Below are positions 50,174-58,448 of a stretch of 64,000 nucleotides of DNA, piece by piece (within the stretch, counting starts at the first letter, position 1; every line of letters starts with the position of its first letter). The notes beneath the pieces are model-generated. The model saw nothing but the letters and a program-made list of their open reading frames with translations, had not been told where the DNA came from and searched no databases. The position numbers and the translations under genes are program-made. Where the stretch lies: positions 3,553,001 to 3,617,000 of the forward strand of contig NZ_CP114909.1 of the NCBI RefSeq assembly GCF_027497355.1, read 5' to 3'. The stretch comes from Micromonospora sp. WMMA1947 (GTDB lineage: Bacteria; Actinomycetota; Actinomycetes; Mycobacteriales; Micromonosporaceae).

Positions 50174-50701
50174 TCACTTGCCGCCCTGGCCCTCCTGCTC
50201 GGCCTCGGCGCCCTGGTCGGCCTTGTCGCCGCCCTTGCCGTGGTGGCCGGGCCGGCCGTCGTGGCCGCCCTTGCCCAGGCCCGGGAACACGCCCGCCTCG
50301 GCGGCCTTGAGCACCGCGTCGGCCTGCTCCTGGGTCAGCTTGCCGTCGGTGACGGCCTGGTCCAGCCGCTCCTTCAGCGCGGCCTGCCGGTCCTCGGTCG
50401 ACGGCCGCTCCGGCCGCTCCGGGCGGTCGCCCTGGCGCTGCTCGTGCAGCTTCTCCAGCGCCGCGGTGACCTTGTCGGTCGAGACGCCCAGCTCCTTGGC
50501 GAGCGCCTCGGCGAACTCGGCCTGCCGGTCGGCGTGCTTCTGGCGGCGGTCGTCAGCCTGGTCGGTGCTGCCGGCGCTCGAAGACGGGTTCGGGCTCTTG
50601 TCGTCGGCGAGCGCCACCGTCGGGGCGGCGATCCCGACGCCGAGCACGCCGGCGGCGGCCAGGCCGGCCAGCAGCTGCTTCTTCGACATCGTGCGGATCA
50701 T
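50174..50701 (-). CDS. Secreted hydrophilic protein, unknown
   Basis: A 175-residue protein with a clear Sec signal (KKQLLAGLAAAGVLGVGIAAPTVALA, cleavage after ALA about residue 32). The mature part is charged and helical, with a segment ELGVSTDKVTAALEKLHEQ and RLDQAVTDGKLTQEQADAVLKAAEAGVF that is widespread in exported actinobacterial proteins. It ends in a Gly/His-rich tail (GHDGRPGHHGKGG) that could bind metal. AGGAG precedes ATG 50701. Confidence 0.8.
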   Translation of the reverse strand: MIRTMSKKQLLAGLAAAGVLGVGIAAPTVALADDKSPNPSSSAGSTDQADDRRQKHADRQAEFAEALAKELGVSTDKVTAALEKLHEQRQGDRPERPERPSTEDRQAALKERLDQAVTDGKLTQEQADAVLKAAEAGVFPGLGKGGHDGRPGHHGKGGDKADQGAEAEQEGQGGK

Positions 50702-50881
50702 GCGATTCTCCTGTTCGGTGGTGGTGCGATGACGTCACCGACAGTGGCCGCCGGAACTGAGGGCCACCCGTGGCGAACCTGTCAGCGAGCTGGCAACCCG
50801 CCCGGAAGGCCCGAATTATTCGTGTTGCTGCCTCCCCGGAGTGCCCGCGAGGCTGGGGCGAACCCGACGAAAGGCCACTCG

Positions 50882-51781
50882 ATGACACAGCCCGCCATCC
50901 GCGAGATCCCGCTCACCGGGCCGGGCTCCGGGCCGTACTCGATCACGGTCGGGCCCGACGGCGCGCTCTGGCTGGCGCTGGCCGGCTCCGGCGGCGTCGC
51001 CCGGCTCGGCCTCGACGGTGAGGTACGGACCTACCGCGACGACCCGCCCGGCAGCCGCCCGCTGATCATCGTCGCCGGCCCCGACGACGCGCTCTGGTAC
51101 ACCCGCTCGGGTGACGACCGGCTCGGCCGGATCACCGTCGACGGCGAGACCGGCTCGGTGCCGCTGCCGCCCGGCTGCGGCCCCTGCGGGCTGGCGGCCG
51201 GTGCGGACGGCGCGCTCTGGTACGCCGGGATGAGCGACGACACGATCGGCCGGGTGAGCGTCGACGGAGAGGTCACATCCTTCCCGCTGCCGGCGGCCAA
51301 GGGCTTCCCGTCGATGCTGGCCGCCGGCCCGGACGACGCGCTCTGGCTCACGCTCAACCAGGCGAACGCGATCGCCCGGGTCGACCTGGACGGCGAGGTG
51401 ACAGTGCATCCGCTGCCCACCGAGGCGGCCGGGCCGGTCGGCATCACCCGCGGTGGCGACGGCGCCCTCTGGTTCGTCGAGATCCTCGCCGGGCAGCTCG
51501 GCCGGATCACGCCGGACGGGCGGATCGACGAGATCCCGTTGCCGGACCGGACGGCGCGCCCGCACGCGATCGTCGCCGACCCGGCCGGTGGCTGCTGGTT
51601 CACCGAGTGGGGCGCCAACCGCATCGGCCACGTCGACCCCGACGGTCACATCACCGCCCACACCCTGCCCACGCCGGCCTCGGAACCCCACGGCCTGACG
51701 GTCACCCCCGACGGCTCGGTCTGGGCTGCCCTGGAGATCGGCGCCGTCGCCCACCTCGCGCCCTCCCAGCGTCGATCATGA
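50882..51781 (+). CDS. Virginiamycin B lyase-like beta-propeller protein
   Basis: A 299-residue seven-bladed propeller built of PDGALWLAL/TGRITVDGE-type repeats, the same length as Vgb lyases, which linearise type B streptogramins by cleaving the ester bond without hydrolysis. Residues matching the known active-site region are present: Tyr in GPYSITV near the N-terminus, His in RPHAIVADP and Glu/Trp in CWFTEWGANRIGH. Chromosomal Vgb-like genes are common in actinomycetes and not all confer resistance. The last codons, including the TGA, lie in a palindromic repeat. Confidence 0.82.
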   Translation: MTQPAIREIPLTGPGSGPYSITVGPDGALWLALAGSGGVARLGLDGEVRTYRDDPPGSRPLIIVAGPDDALWYTRSGDDRLGRITVDGETGSVPLPPGCGPCGLAAGADGALWYAGMSDDTIGRVSVDGEVTSFPLPAAKGFPSMLAAGPDDALWLTLNQANAIARVDLDGEVTVHPLPTEAAGPVGITRGGDGALWFVEILAGQLGRITPDGRIDEIPLPDRTARPHAIVADPAGGCWFTEWGANRIGHVDPDGHITAHTLPTPASEPHGLTVTPDGSVWAALEIGAVAHLAPSQRRS

Positions 51782-51828
51782 GGTTGGCGGCAGTCCAGAG
51801 ATCCACAACTGCCGCCAACCTCATGATC
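51774..51828. repeat. GATCATGAGGTTGGCGG palindrome, copy 2
   Basis: Arms GATCATGAGGTTGGCGGCAG (51774-51793) and CTGCCGCCAACCTCATGATC (51809-51828) pair perfectly over 20 bp with a 15-nt loop. The Vgb-like stop (51779-51781) lies in the left arm, and the LD-carboxypeptidase stop (51827-51829) overlaps the end of the right arm. Probable bidirectional terminator. Confidence 0.9.
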
Positions 51829-52762
51829 AACCCGGTGGGCGGACGGCGGCGGTGACCGTCAGGGTGCCGGTGGTGGCGTCGAGCCGGGCACTGGTGTTCA
51901 CCGGGACGGTGAGCTGGCCGGGGCCGTGACCGATCGGCAGGCCGCCGAGCACCGGCACGCCGAGGTCGCCCAGGCGGTCGGTGAGCACGTCCACGACAGT
52001 GGTGTCCCAGCCGTCCGCGCACTCGGTGAACTGGCCGACCGCCACCCCGGCGATCCCGTCCAGCGCGCCGCAGCGGCGCAGGTGGGTGAGCATCCGGTCG
52101 ATCTTGTACGGCGGCTCCTGCACCTCCTCGACCAGCAGGATCGCCCCGGTCAGGTCGGGCATGTCCGGCGTACCGATGGACGCGGTGATCAGGCACAGGT
52201 TGCCGCCGATCAGCCGGCCCTCGGCCCGCCCGGGCACCCGCACCGGGTACGTCTCCTCCGCCTCGACCGCCGCGACCGTCACCGGCTCGGCGCTGGTCAG
52301 CGCCGCGTGCAGCGACTCCGCCGAGCGGACCGGCGTGCGTTCGTCCCGCCACGCCGCACCCGGACCGTGCACCCCGGCCAGGCGGGCGCCCCGCCACAGC
52401 GCGAACTGCAACGCGGTGATGTCGGAGAACCCGGCCACCACCTTCGGGTCCCGGCGCACCGCCGCCATGTCGATCAGGTCGACCACCCGCTGTGCGCCGT
52501 AGCCGCCCCGGGTGCAGATCACCCCGCGGATCTCCGGGTCGGCGAACGCGGCGTTGAGGTCCGCGGCCCGCAGCGCGTCGTCGCCGGCCAGGTAACCCCG
52601 CCGGGCGTACGCGTTCGGCGCGGGCACCGGCCGCAACCCCCAGCCGGTCAGCAGCTCGATGCCGCGGGCCACCCGCTCGGGACGGGTCGGCCCGGACGGG
52701 GACACCAGCATCACCGCGTCGCCGGGACGCAGGGCCGGCGGGCGCAGGCAGTCGTCAGGCAC
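51827..52762 (-). CDS. LD-carboxypeptidase (peptidase S66)
   Basis: A 311-residue serine peptidase that trims the D-Ala from tetrapeptide stems of recycled murein. The catalytic triad positions are visible: Ser in VAGFSDITAL (about 112), Glu in LLVEEVQEPPYKIDRML (about 206) and His in LPIGHGPGQLTVPV (about 276). GTG 52762. No signal peptide, so cytoplasmic. It is divergent from the amidotransferase gene. Confidence 0.92.
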   Translation of the reverse strand: MPDDCLRPPALRPGDAVMLVSPSGPTRPERVARGIELLTGWGLRPVPAPNAYARRGYLAGDDALRAADLNAAFADPEIRGVICTRGGYGAQRVVDLIDMAAVRRDPKVVAGFSDITALQFALWRGARLAGVHGPGAAWRDERTPVRSAESLHAALTSAEPVTVAAVEAEETYPVRVPGRAEGRLIGGNLCLITASIGTPDMPDLTGAILLVEEVQEPPYKIDRMLTHLRRCGALDGIAGVAVGQFTECADGWDTTVVDVLTDRLGDLGVPVLGGLPIGHGPGQLTVPVNTSARLDATTGTLTVTAAVRPPG

Positions 52763-52823
52763 GATCGGAGCCTAGGGCCTGCCGGACCGTGCCCTGTCGG
52801 GCGCACCGGTTAGCCTCGACGTC

Positions 52824-53591
52824 GTGGCGACCGCGCTGGTGATCGAGAACGACCCGACCGACGACCTCCGCCGCCTGGGGGAGTGGCTCATCGAAGGGGG
52901 CCTTGAGCTGCGTGTGCTGCGTCCGCACGCCGGCGACGTGCTCCCCACCGACCTGGAGGGATACGCCGCGCTCGTGGTGCTCGGCGGCGACCAGCAGGCC
53001 TACCCGGGGGCCGACGACGCCCCCGGCGCGCCCTGGTTCCCGGCGCTGGAGGGGCTGCTGCGCAAGGCGGTCCGCGGGCGGGTGCCCACGCTCGCCGTCT
53101 GCCTCGGCGCGCAACTGCTCGCCACCGCGCACGCCGGCCGCGTCGAGCGCAGCCCGTCCGGCCCGGAGGTCGGGCCGGCGCTCGTGGGCCGGCGCGACGC
53201 CGCCGAGGACGACCCACTGTTCCGGTACGTGCCGTTGATGCCCGACGTGTTCCAGTGGCACGCCGACGAGATCACCGAGCTGCCGCACGGCGCGACGCTG
53301 CTCGCCGCGTCCACCCGCTACCCGCACCAGGCGTTCCGTCTCGGCGACCGGGCCTGGGGCCTGCAGTTCCACATCGAGTGCGACACCGCGATGATCGCCG
53401 AGTGGTCCCGCGACTCGGCAGTGCTGGCCGAGCTGGGCTACGACCCCGAACTGGTGGTGGCCGCCTGCGACCGGGTGATGGCCGACGTCGAGGAGGCGTG
53501 GCAGCCGTTCGCGATCCGGTTCGCCGCGCTCGCGCTCGGCGAACTCGGCGACGACAACCCGCGCCGCAGCCTGCCGCTGCTCGGGGCCTGA
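52824..53591 (+). CDS. Class I glutamine amidotransferase-like protein
   Basis: A 255-residue GATase with the nucleophile in LAVCLGAQLLA (about residue 95) and His-x-Glu in LQFHIE (about 179); VLGGDQQAY is the oxyanion strand. It releases ammonia from glutamine for an unknown partner; similarity to GuaA-type stand-alone amidotransferases is only general. It ends two bases before glnE, so the two are probably co-transcribed. Confidence 0.9.
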   Translation: MATALVIENDPTDDLRRLGEWLIEGGLELRVLRPHAGDVLPTDLEGYAALVVLGGDQQAYPGADDAPGAPWFPALEGLLRKAVRGRVPTLAVCLGAQLLATAHAGRVERSPSGPEVGPALVGRRDAAEDDPLFRYVPLMPDVFQWHADEITELPHGATLLAASTRYPHQAFRLGDRAWGLQFHIECDTAMIAEWSRDSAVLAELGYDPELVVAACDRVMADVEEAWQPFAIRFAALALGELGDDNPRRSLPLLGA

Positions 53592-53593
53592 CG

Positions 53594-56500
53594 GTGACCC
53601 GGCCGGCCCGCGGGCGCCTGGCCCGCTACGGATTCGCCGAGGGTGACGGCGCCACCCGCGCCGTGGACCTGCTCGGCCCGGACGGGCTCGCCCTCTGGCG
53701 GCCCGACACCCAGGAACCCGCCGACGACCGCGCCGCCGAGCTGCTCGGCGCGCTGTCCCGCGCCGCCGACCCCGATCTGGCACTGCGTCAGCTGCACCGG
53801 CTGGTCGAGTCCGAGCGGCGCTCCGGCGACGAGGTGGCCGTCCGCGACGCCCTGGCCGCCGACCCCGGGCTGCGCCGCCGGCTGGTCGCGGTGCTCGGCG
53901 CCTCCTCCGCGCTCGGCGACCACCTGGTCGCCAACCCCGGGCAGTGGGCGGTGCTGGCGACCGAGCCGGACGGGCTCGCCCCCACCGCGGACGGCCGGCT
54001 CGACCTCAGCGTCGCCGCCCGGCTCACCACCATGACCGGCGCGGTCCCGCTGCTGCGGCAGGCGTACCGTCTCGCGCTGCTGCGGATCGCGGCGGCCGAC
54101 CTGACCGGCGGGCGCGGCCTGGAGCAGACCATGGCGGCGCTGTCCGGGCTGGCCGACGCCACGCTGGCCGCCGCCTACGACATCGCCGCCGACGAGCTGC
54201 CCGACGGCACGCCGCGCCCCCGCCTCGCGGTCGTGGCGATGGGCAAGTGCGGCGGCGACGAGCTGAACTACGTCTCCGACGTCGACGTCATCTTCGTCGC
54301 CGCGACCGACGACGACCTGCCCGCCGCGACCCAGGTCGCCACCCGGCTGATCCAGATCTGCGGGCTGGTGGCCTGGCCGGTCGACGCGGCGCTGCGGCCC
54401 GAGGGCAACCGGGGGCCGCTGGTCCGCACGCTCGCCAGCCACCTCGCCTACTACAAGCGCTGGGCCCGCACCTGGGAGTTCCAGGCGTTGCTCAAGGCCC
54501 GCCCGGCCGCGGGCGACCTGGAGCTGGCCCGGGAGTGGATCGAGGCGCTGGCCCCGCTCGTGTGGACCGCCGCCGAACGCCCCGAGGCGGTCCAGGACGT
54601 CCGCTCGATGCGTCGCAAGATCCTCGACAACGTGCCGCCGAAGGAGCTGGAACGCGAGATCAAGCGCGGTCCGGGTGGGCTGCGCGACATCGAGTTCGCC
54701 GTGCAGCTGCTCCAGCTCGTGCACGGCCGGGGCGACGAGTCGCTGCGCGTGCCGGGCACCGTACCGGCGCTGCGCGCGCTGGTCGCCGGCGGCTACGTGG
54801 GCCGCGCCGACGGGGAGGCGCTGCTGCGCGGATACCGCTTCCTGCGCGCCGTCGAGCACCGGCTCCAGCTCCAGGCCCTGCGCCGCACCCACACCGTGCC
54901 GACCGAACCGGCCGCGCTGCGCTGGCTCGCCGCCGCGCTCGGCTACGCGGCCACCCCGGGCCGCAGCGCCGTCGAGGAGTTCCGCGCCGAGTGGGTCACC
55001 CACGCCACCGAGGTACGCCGGCTGCACGCCAAACTGCTCTACCGGCCGCTGCTGGAATCCGTGGCCCGGGTACCGGCCGAAGGGCTGCGCCTCACGCCCG
55101 AGGCGGCCCGGCACCGGCTGGAAGTGCTCGGCTTCGCCGACCCGGCCGGCGCGCTGCGGCACCTCCAGGCGCTCACCGGCGGCGTCAGCCGTACCGCAGC
55201 CATCCAGCGCACGCTGCTGCCGGTGCTGCTCGACGAGTTCGCCGACGCCCCCGAGCCGGACCGCGGTCTGCTCAACTACCGGCAGGTCTCCGACAAGCTC
55301 GGCAGCACCCCCTGGTACCTGCGTCTTCTGCGCGACTCCGGCCCGGTGGCGCGCCGGCTGGCCCGGGTGCTGTCCTCGTCCCGGTACGCGGCCGACATGC
55401 TGGCCCGCGAACCGGAGGCGCTGCGGCTGCTCGCCGAGGACAGCGAACTGACCCCGCGTCCACGGGAGACGCTCGTCGAGGGCTTCGCCGCGGCTGCCGC
55501 CCGCCACGACGACCCGGTCGAGGCGATCCGGGCGGTCCGCGCGCTGCGCCGCCGGGAGCTGGTCCGGATCGCCGCCGCCGACGTGCTCAGCCACGCCGGT
55601 TCGCTGGCACCGCTCACCCCGCGCCCGGTCGGCGGCGGGGAACGCCGGCCCACTGTGGTGGACGTGACCGCCGTCGGCACCGCGTTGTCGCACGTCGCCG
55701 ACGCCACGCTGGCCGCCGCGCTGCGCGCCGCCCGTACCGTCCACCCCGGGCCGCCCGGCCTGCGCTTCGCGGTGATCGGGATGGGCCGGCTCGGCGGGTA
55801 CGAGTCGAACTACCTCTCCGACGCCGACGTGCTGTTCGTCTACGACCCGCCGCCCGGGGTGGAGGAGAGCGTGGCGAGCGCCGCCGCGCAGGCCATCGCC
55901 GAGGAGCTGCGCCGGCTGCTGTCCGCGCCCGCCCCCGACCCGCCGCTCGGCGTCGACGCCGACCTGCGCCCCGAGGGCCGGCAGGGCCCGCTGGTGCGCA
56001 GCCTGGCCGCGTACGCCCAGTACTACGCGCGCTGGTCCCGGGTGTGGGAGGCGCAGGCGCTGCTGCGGGCCCGGTACGTCTGCGGCGACGCCGACCTGGG
56101 CGCCGAGTTCGAGGCCATGATCGAGCCGGTGCGCTACCCGGCCGAAGGGCTGAGCCGCGAGCAGGTGATCGAGATCCGCCGGATCAAGGCACGGGTGGAG
56201 ACCGAGCGGCTGCCCCGCGGCGCCGACCCGGCCACGCACACCAAGCTGGGCCGGGGCGGGCTGGCCGACGTCGAGTGGGCGGTGCAGTTGCTCCAGCTCC
56301 GCTACGCCGGTCAGGTGCCCGCGCTGCGCGGCACCCGTACGCTCGACGCCCTCGCCGCCGCCCGTGACGCCGGGCTGCTCGACGCCTCCGACGCCGCCGA
56401 GCTGGCCGCCGGATGGACGCTCGCGGCCGAGGTTCGCGACGCGCTGATGCTGGTACGCGGCCGGGCCGGCGACCAGCTGCCCCGGCACGGGGTGGAGCTG

Positions 56501-56617
56501 GCCGGTGTGGTGCGGCTGCTCGGGCGCGAGGACCAGGGCGAGTTCCTCGACGAGTACCTGCGCACCGGCCGCCACTCCCGCACAGTCGTCCAGCGAATCC
56601 TCGAGTCCCCCCTCTAG
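53594..56617 (+). CDS. glnE: Glutamine synthetase adenylyltransferase/adenylyl-removing enzyme
   Basis: A 1007-residue two-headed enzyme that adds AMP to, and removes it from, the regulatory Tyr of GlnA1. The adenylyl-removing half has GKCGGDELNYVSDVDVIFVA (about 216-235) and ARTWEFQALLKARP; the adenylylating half has GMGRLGGYESNYLSDADVLFVYDP (about 730-755) and ARWSRVWEAQALLRAR. Both nucleotidyltransferase motifs (G-S/G...DxD) are intact. The GTG start at 53594 excludes the longer upstream frame. Between it and its substrate gene glnA1 lie three membrane-protein genes. Confidence 0.95.
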   Translation: MTRPARGRLARYGFAEGDGATRAVDLLGPDGLALWRPDTQEPADDRAAELLGALSRAADPDLALRQLHRLVESERRSGDEVAVRDALAADPGLRRRLVAVLGASSALGDHLVANPGQWAVLATEPDGLAPTADGRLDLSVAARLTTMTGAVPLLRQAYRLALLRIAAADLTGGRGLEQTMAALSGLADATLAAAYDIAADELPDGTPRPRLAVVAMGKCGGDELNYVSDVDVIFVAATDDDLPAATQVATRLIQICGLVAWPVDAALRPEGNRGPLVRTLASHLAYYKRWARTWEFQALLKARPAAGDLELAREWIEALAPLVWTAAERPEAVQDVRSMRRKILDNVPPKELEREIKRGPGGLRDIEFAVQLLQLVHGRGDESLRVPGTVPALRALVAGGYVGRADGEALLRGYRFLRAVEHRLQLQALRRTHTVPTEPAALRWLAAALGYAATPGRSAVEEFRAEWVTHATEVRRLHAKLLYRPLLESVARVPAEGLRLTPEAARHRLEVLGFADPAGALRHLQALTGGVSRTAAIQRTLLPVLLDEFADAPEPDRGLLNYRQVSDKLGSTPWYLRLLRDSGPVARRLARVLSSSRYAADMLAREPEALRLLAEDSELTPRPRETLVEGFAAAAARHDDPVEAIRAVRALRRRELVRIAAADVLSHAGSLAPLTPRPVGGGERRPTVVDVTAVGTALSHVADATLAAALRAARTVHPGPPGLRFAVIGMGRLGGYESNYLSDADVLFVYDPPPGVEESVASAAAQAIAEELRRLLSAPAPDPPLGVDADLRPEGRQGPLVRSLAAYAQYYARWSRVWEAQALLRARYVCGDADLGAEFEAMIEPVRYPAEGLSREQVIEIRRIKARVETERLPRGADPATHTKLGRGGLADVEWAVQLLQLRYAGQVPALRGTRTLDALAAARDAGLLDASDAAELAAGWTLAAEVRDALMLVRGRAGDQLPRHGVELAGVVRLLGREDQGEFLDEYLRTGRHSRTVVQRILESPL

Positions 56618-56656
56618 CCCAAGCCGCCCTCTACCGCCCCGCCTCCCCTCGGCGTT

Positions 56657-56723
56657 GATCTTGCACTTGTGGCCCCGGCGAAAGGGGTATATCCGACTCT
56701 CGAGGGGTCGCAACCGCAAGATC
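56657..56723. repeat. GATCTTGC-type intergenic palindrome, copy B
   Basis: Arms GATCTTGCACTTGTGGCCCC (56657-56676) and a right arm ending CCGCAAGATC (to 56723) pair at about 16 of 20 positions, between the convergent glnE and membrane-protein genes. Confidence 0.75.
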
Positions 56724-56765
56724 GACGGGGCAGGGGCAGGGGCAGGGGCAGGAGGGGCGGGTGGG

Positions 56766-58412
56766 TCAGCTTGTGAGGGTGTAGGTGCCCTCTCGGGGGA
56801 CCGTCACGGTGGTCCAGGTGCCGTCTCGGGTGACTTCGGCGCCGCCTGAGGCGGTCAGCCAGCGGTCGTGGCGGACGCGGATCGGGATCGGGCCGGCTGT
56901 GGGGGCGCGGAACGTGATCGAGGCGCCGTCCTGGCTGATCAGCTCACCCGGTGCGCCGACCAGCGGGGTGGGGTCGGCGACCGCGTACAGCTTCCAGTGC
57001 CGGTCCGACCAGACCTCGGTCAGGTACGGCTGGCCCGCCTCCACCAGCTTCGCCTCCGACGAACCCACCCAGGAGAACTCGGCGTCGGGCACGGCCACGT
57101 ACTGCACCGCGTTGTCGGCCAGCCAGTCCCGGTAGGTGATCGGGGTCAGTGGAACGCCGGTGCCGTCCGCGCCGGGCACCGTGGTGAAGAACAGCGGATT
57201 GCGGTCGATGTCGGCCTGCCGCAGCCAGCCCCGGGCCAGCGGCACGTCGCCCATGTGGGCCGCCTCCCAGTAGTTGCGGGTCGGCGGCACCTCCACCCGC
57301 CCGGTCAGGCCGCGCCGGGCCAGTTCCGCGCGCAGCGGGGCGAAGTACGCCGGGTCGGCGGTCGGGTCGTCGGCGCTGCGCAGGTCGGCGGTGACCACCG
57401 GCGGCTGCCACCAGCACACCATCGCCAGCAGCGCGGCCAGCGCGAACGCCCCGGCGAGCCGGGAGCGCCGACCGGCGGCGCGGAGCCGACCGGACAGCGG
57501 GGCGGGAAGCGTCGCGGTGGCGGCCAGCACCGGCAGCGCGAACATCACCACCAGGCGGGTGGCGTTCAGCCCCACCGGGGTGTGCAGCAGCGCCGACGCC
57601 AGCACCCCGGCCGCGGACAGCAGCGCGCCGACCCGCACCGGCCGGTACGCGACGAGAGCCGCCACGACCAGGCTCGTCACCACGGCGTGCACGGTGTCGG
57701 CCGTGCTGATGTTCATCCAGCCGCCCTCGCCGAACAGCAGCCCGGTCACCGCCAGCGGCGCGGCGGCCGGTACGGCGAGCAGCAGGCCGTCGGCGTACCT
57801 GCGGGTCAGCAGCAGCGCGACGCCGGCGAGCCCGACGAACAGCCCGGCCACCGGGCTGGCCGCGGAGGCGAGCAGTGCGGCGGCAGCGGCGGCGACGGCC
57901 GCCCAGACGCGCCGGCCGGGACCGGGACCGGGAGGGCCGGACCCGACCGGCTCGGCGGCGGCACCGGCGACGAGGCTGGTGCAGCGGGCCGGGACGGTGA
58001 GCGCGAGCAGCGCGGCCAGGCCGAACGCGACGCCGAGGGCGTACGTGACCCGGCCGGACACCAGGTTGCCGGCGATCGTGACCACGCCGACCAGGCTGCC
58101 CAGCAGCGGCCGGGGCACCCGGGTCCGCACCAGCAGGGCGGCGAACGCGGTGGCGGAGGCGAGCAGGGCGAGCGCGCCGGTGACGCGTACCCCGAGCAGC
58201 GCCATCAGCGGCGGCGAGACGAGGCTGTAGCCCCACGGGTGCACGCCGCCGTACCAGCGCAGGTCCACCAGGGCGGCCCCGTGCTCGGCGAAGAAGCCGG
58301 CGCGGGCGACCTGCGCGGACAGGTCCGAGCCGGTGGCCGGCAGCGTGAGGTGGAACGCGGCGAGGACGAGCGCCGACACGGCGGAGACCGCCACCACCCG
58401 ACCGCCCCGCAT
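56766..58412 (-). CDS. Large membrane protein, probable GT-C-like or cell-envelope protein
   Basis: A 548-residue protein with about ten membrane helices (residues 5-330) and a long C-terminal extracytoplasmic region (about 345-548) with beta-rich segments ending VTVPREGTYTLTS. The first loop (VARAGFFAEHGAALVDLRWYGGVHPWGYSL) resembles glycosyltransferase-type membrane proteins, with DLRWYGG in place of a DxD loop. AGGAGG precedes ATG 58412. It is divergent from the mannosyltransferase pair with a 36-bp gap, suggesting shared regulation and a role in envelope glycans. Activity not proven. Confidence 0.7.
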   Translation of the reverse strand: MRGGRVVAVSAVSALVLAAFHLTLPATGSDLSAQVARAGFFAEHGAALVDLRWYGGVHPWGYSLVSPPLMALLGVRVTGALALLASATAFAALLVRTRVPRPLLGSLVGVVTIAGNLVSGRVTYALGVAFGLAALLALTVPARCTSLVAGAAAEPVGSGPPGPGPGRRVWAAVAAAAAALLASAASPVAGLFVGLAGVALLLTRRYADGLLLAVPAAAPLAVTGLLFGEGGWMNISTADTVHAVVTSLVVAALVAYRPVRVGALLSAAGVLASALLHTPVGLNATRLVVMFALPVLAATATLPAPLSGRLRAAGRRSRLAGAFALAALLAMVCWWQPPVVTADLRSADDPTADPAYFAPLRAELARRGLTGRVEVPPTRNYWEAAHMGDVPLARGWLRQADIDRNPLFFTTVPGADGTGVPLTPITYRDWLADNAVQYVAVPDAEFSWVGSSEAKLVEAGQPYLTEVWSDRHWKLYAVADPTPLVGAPGELISQDGASITFRAPTAGPIPIRVRHDRWLTASGGAEVTRDGTWTTVTVPREGTYTLTS

Positions 58413-58448
58413 GCCCACCTCCTGATCGCGAACCACCGTACTGGCAGC

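Noticed and set aside
53438..56719. A 1093-codon open frame antisense to glnE.
   Set aside because: High third-position GC leaves the opposite strand open; its composition is His/Gln/Arg-rich with no domain, and glnE motifs on the plus strand are intact.
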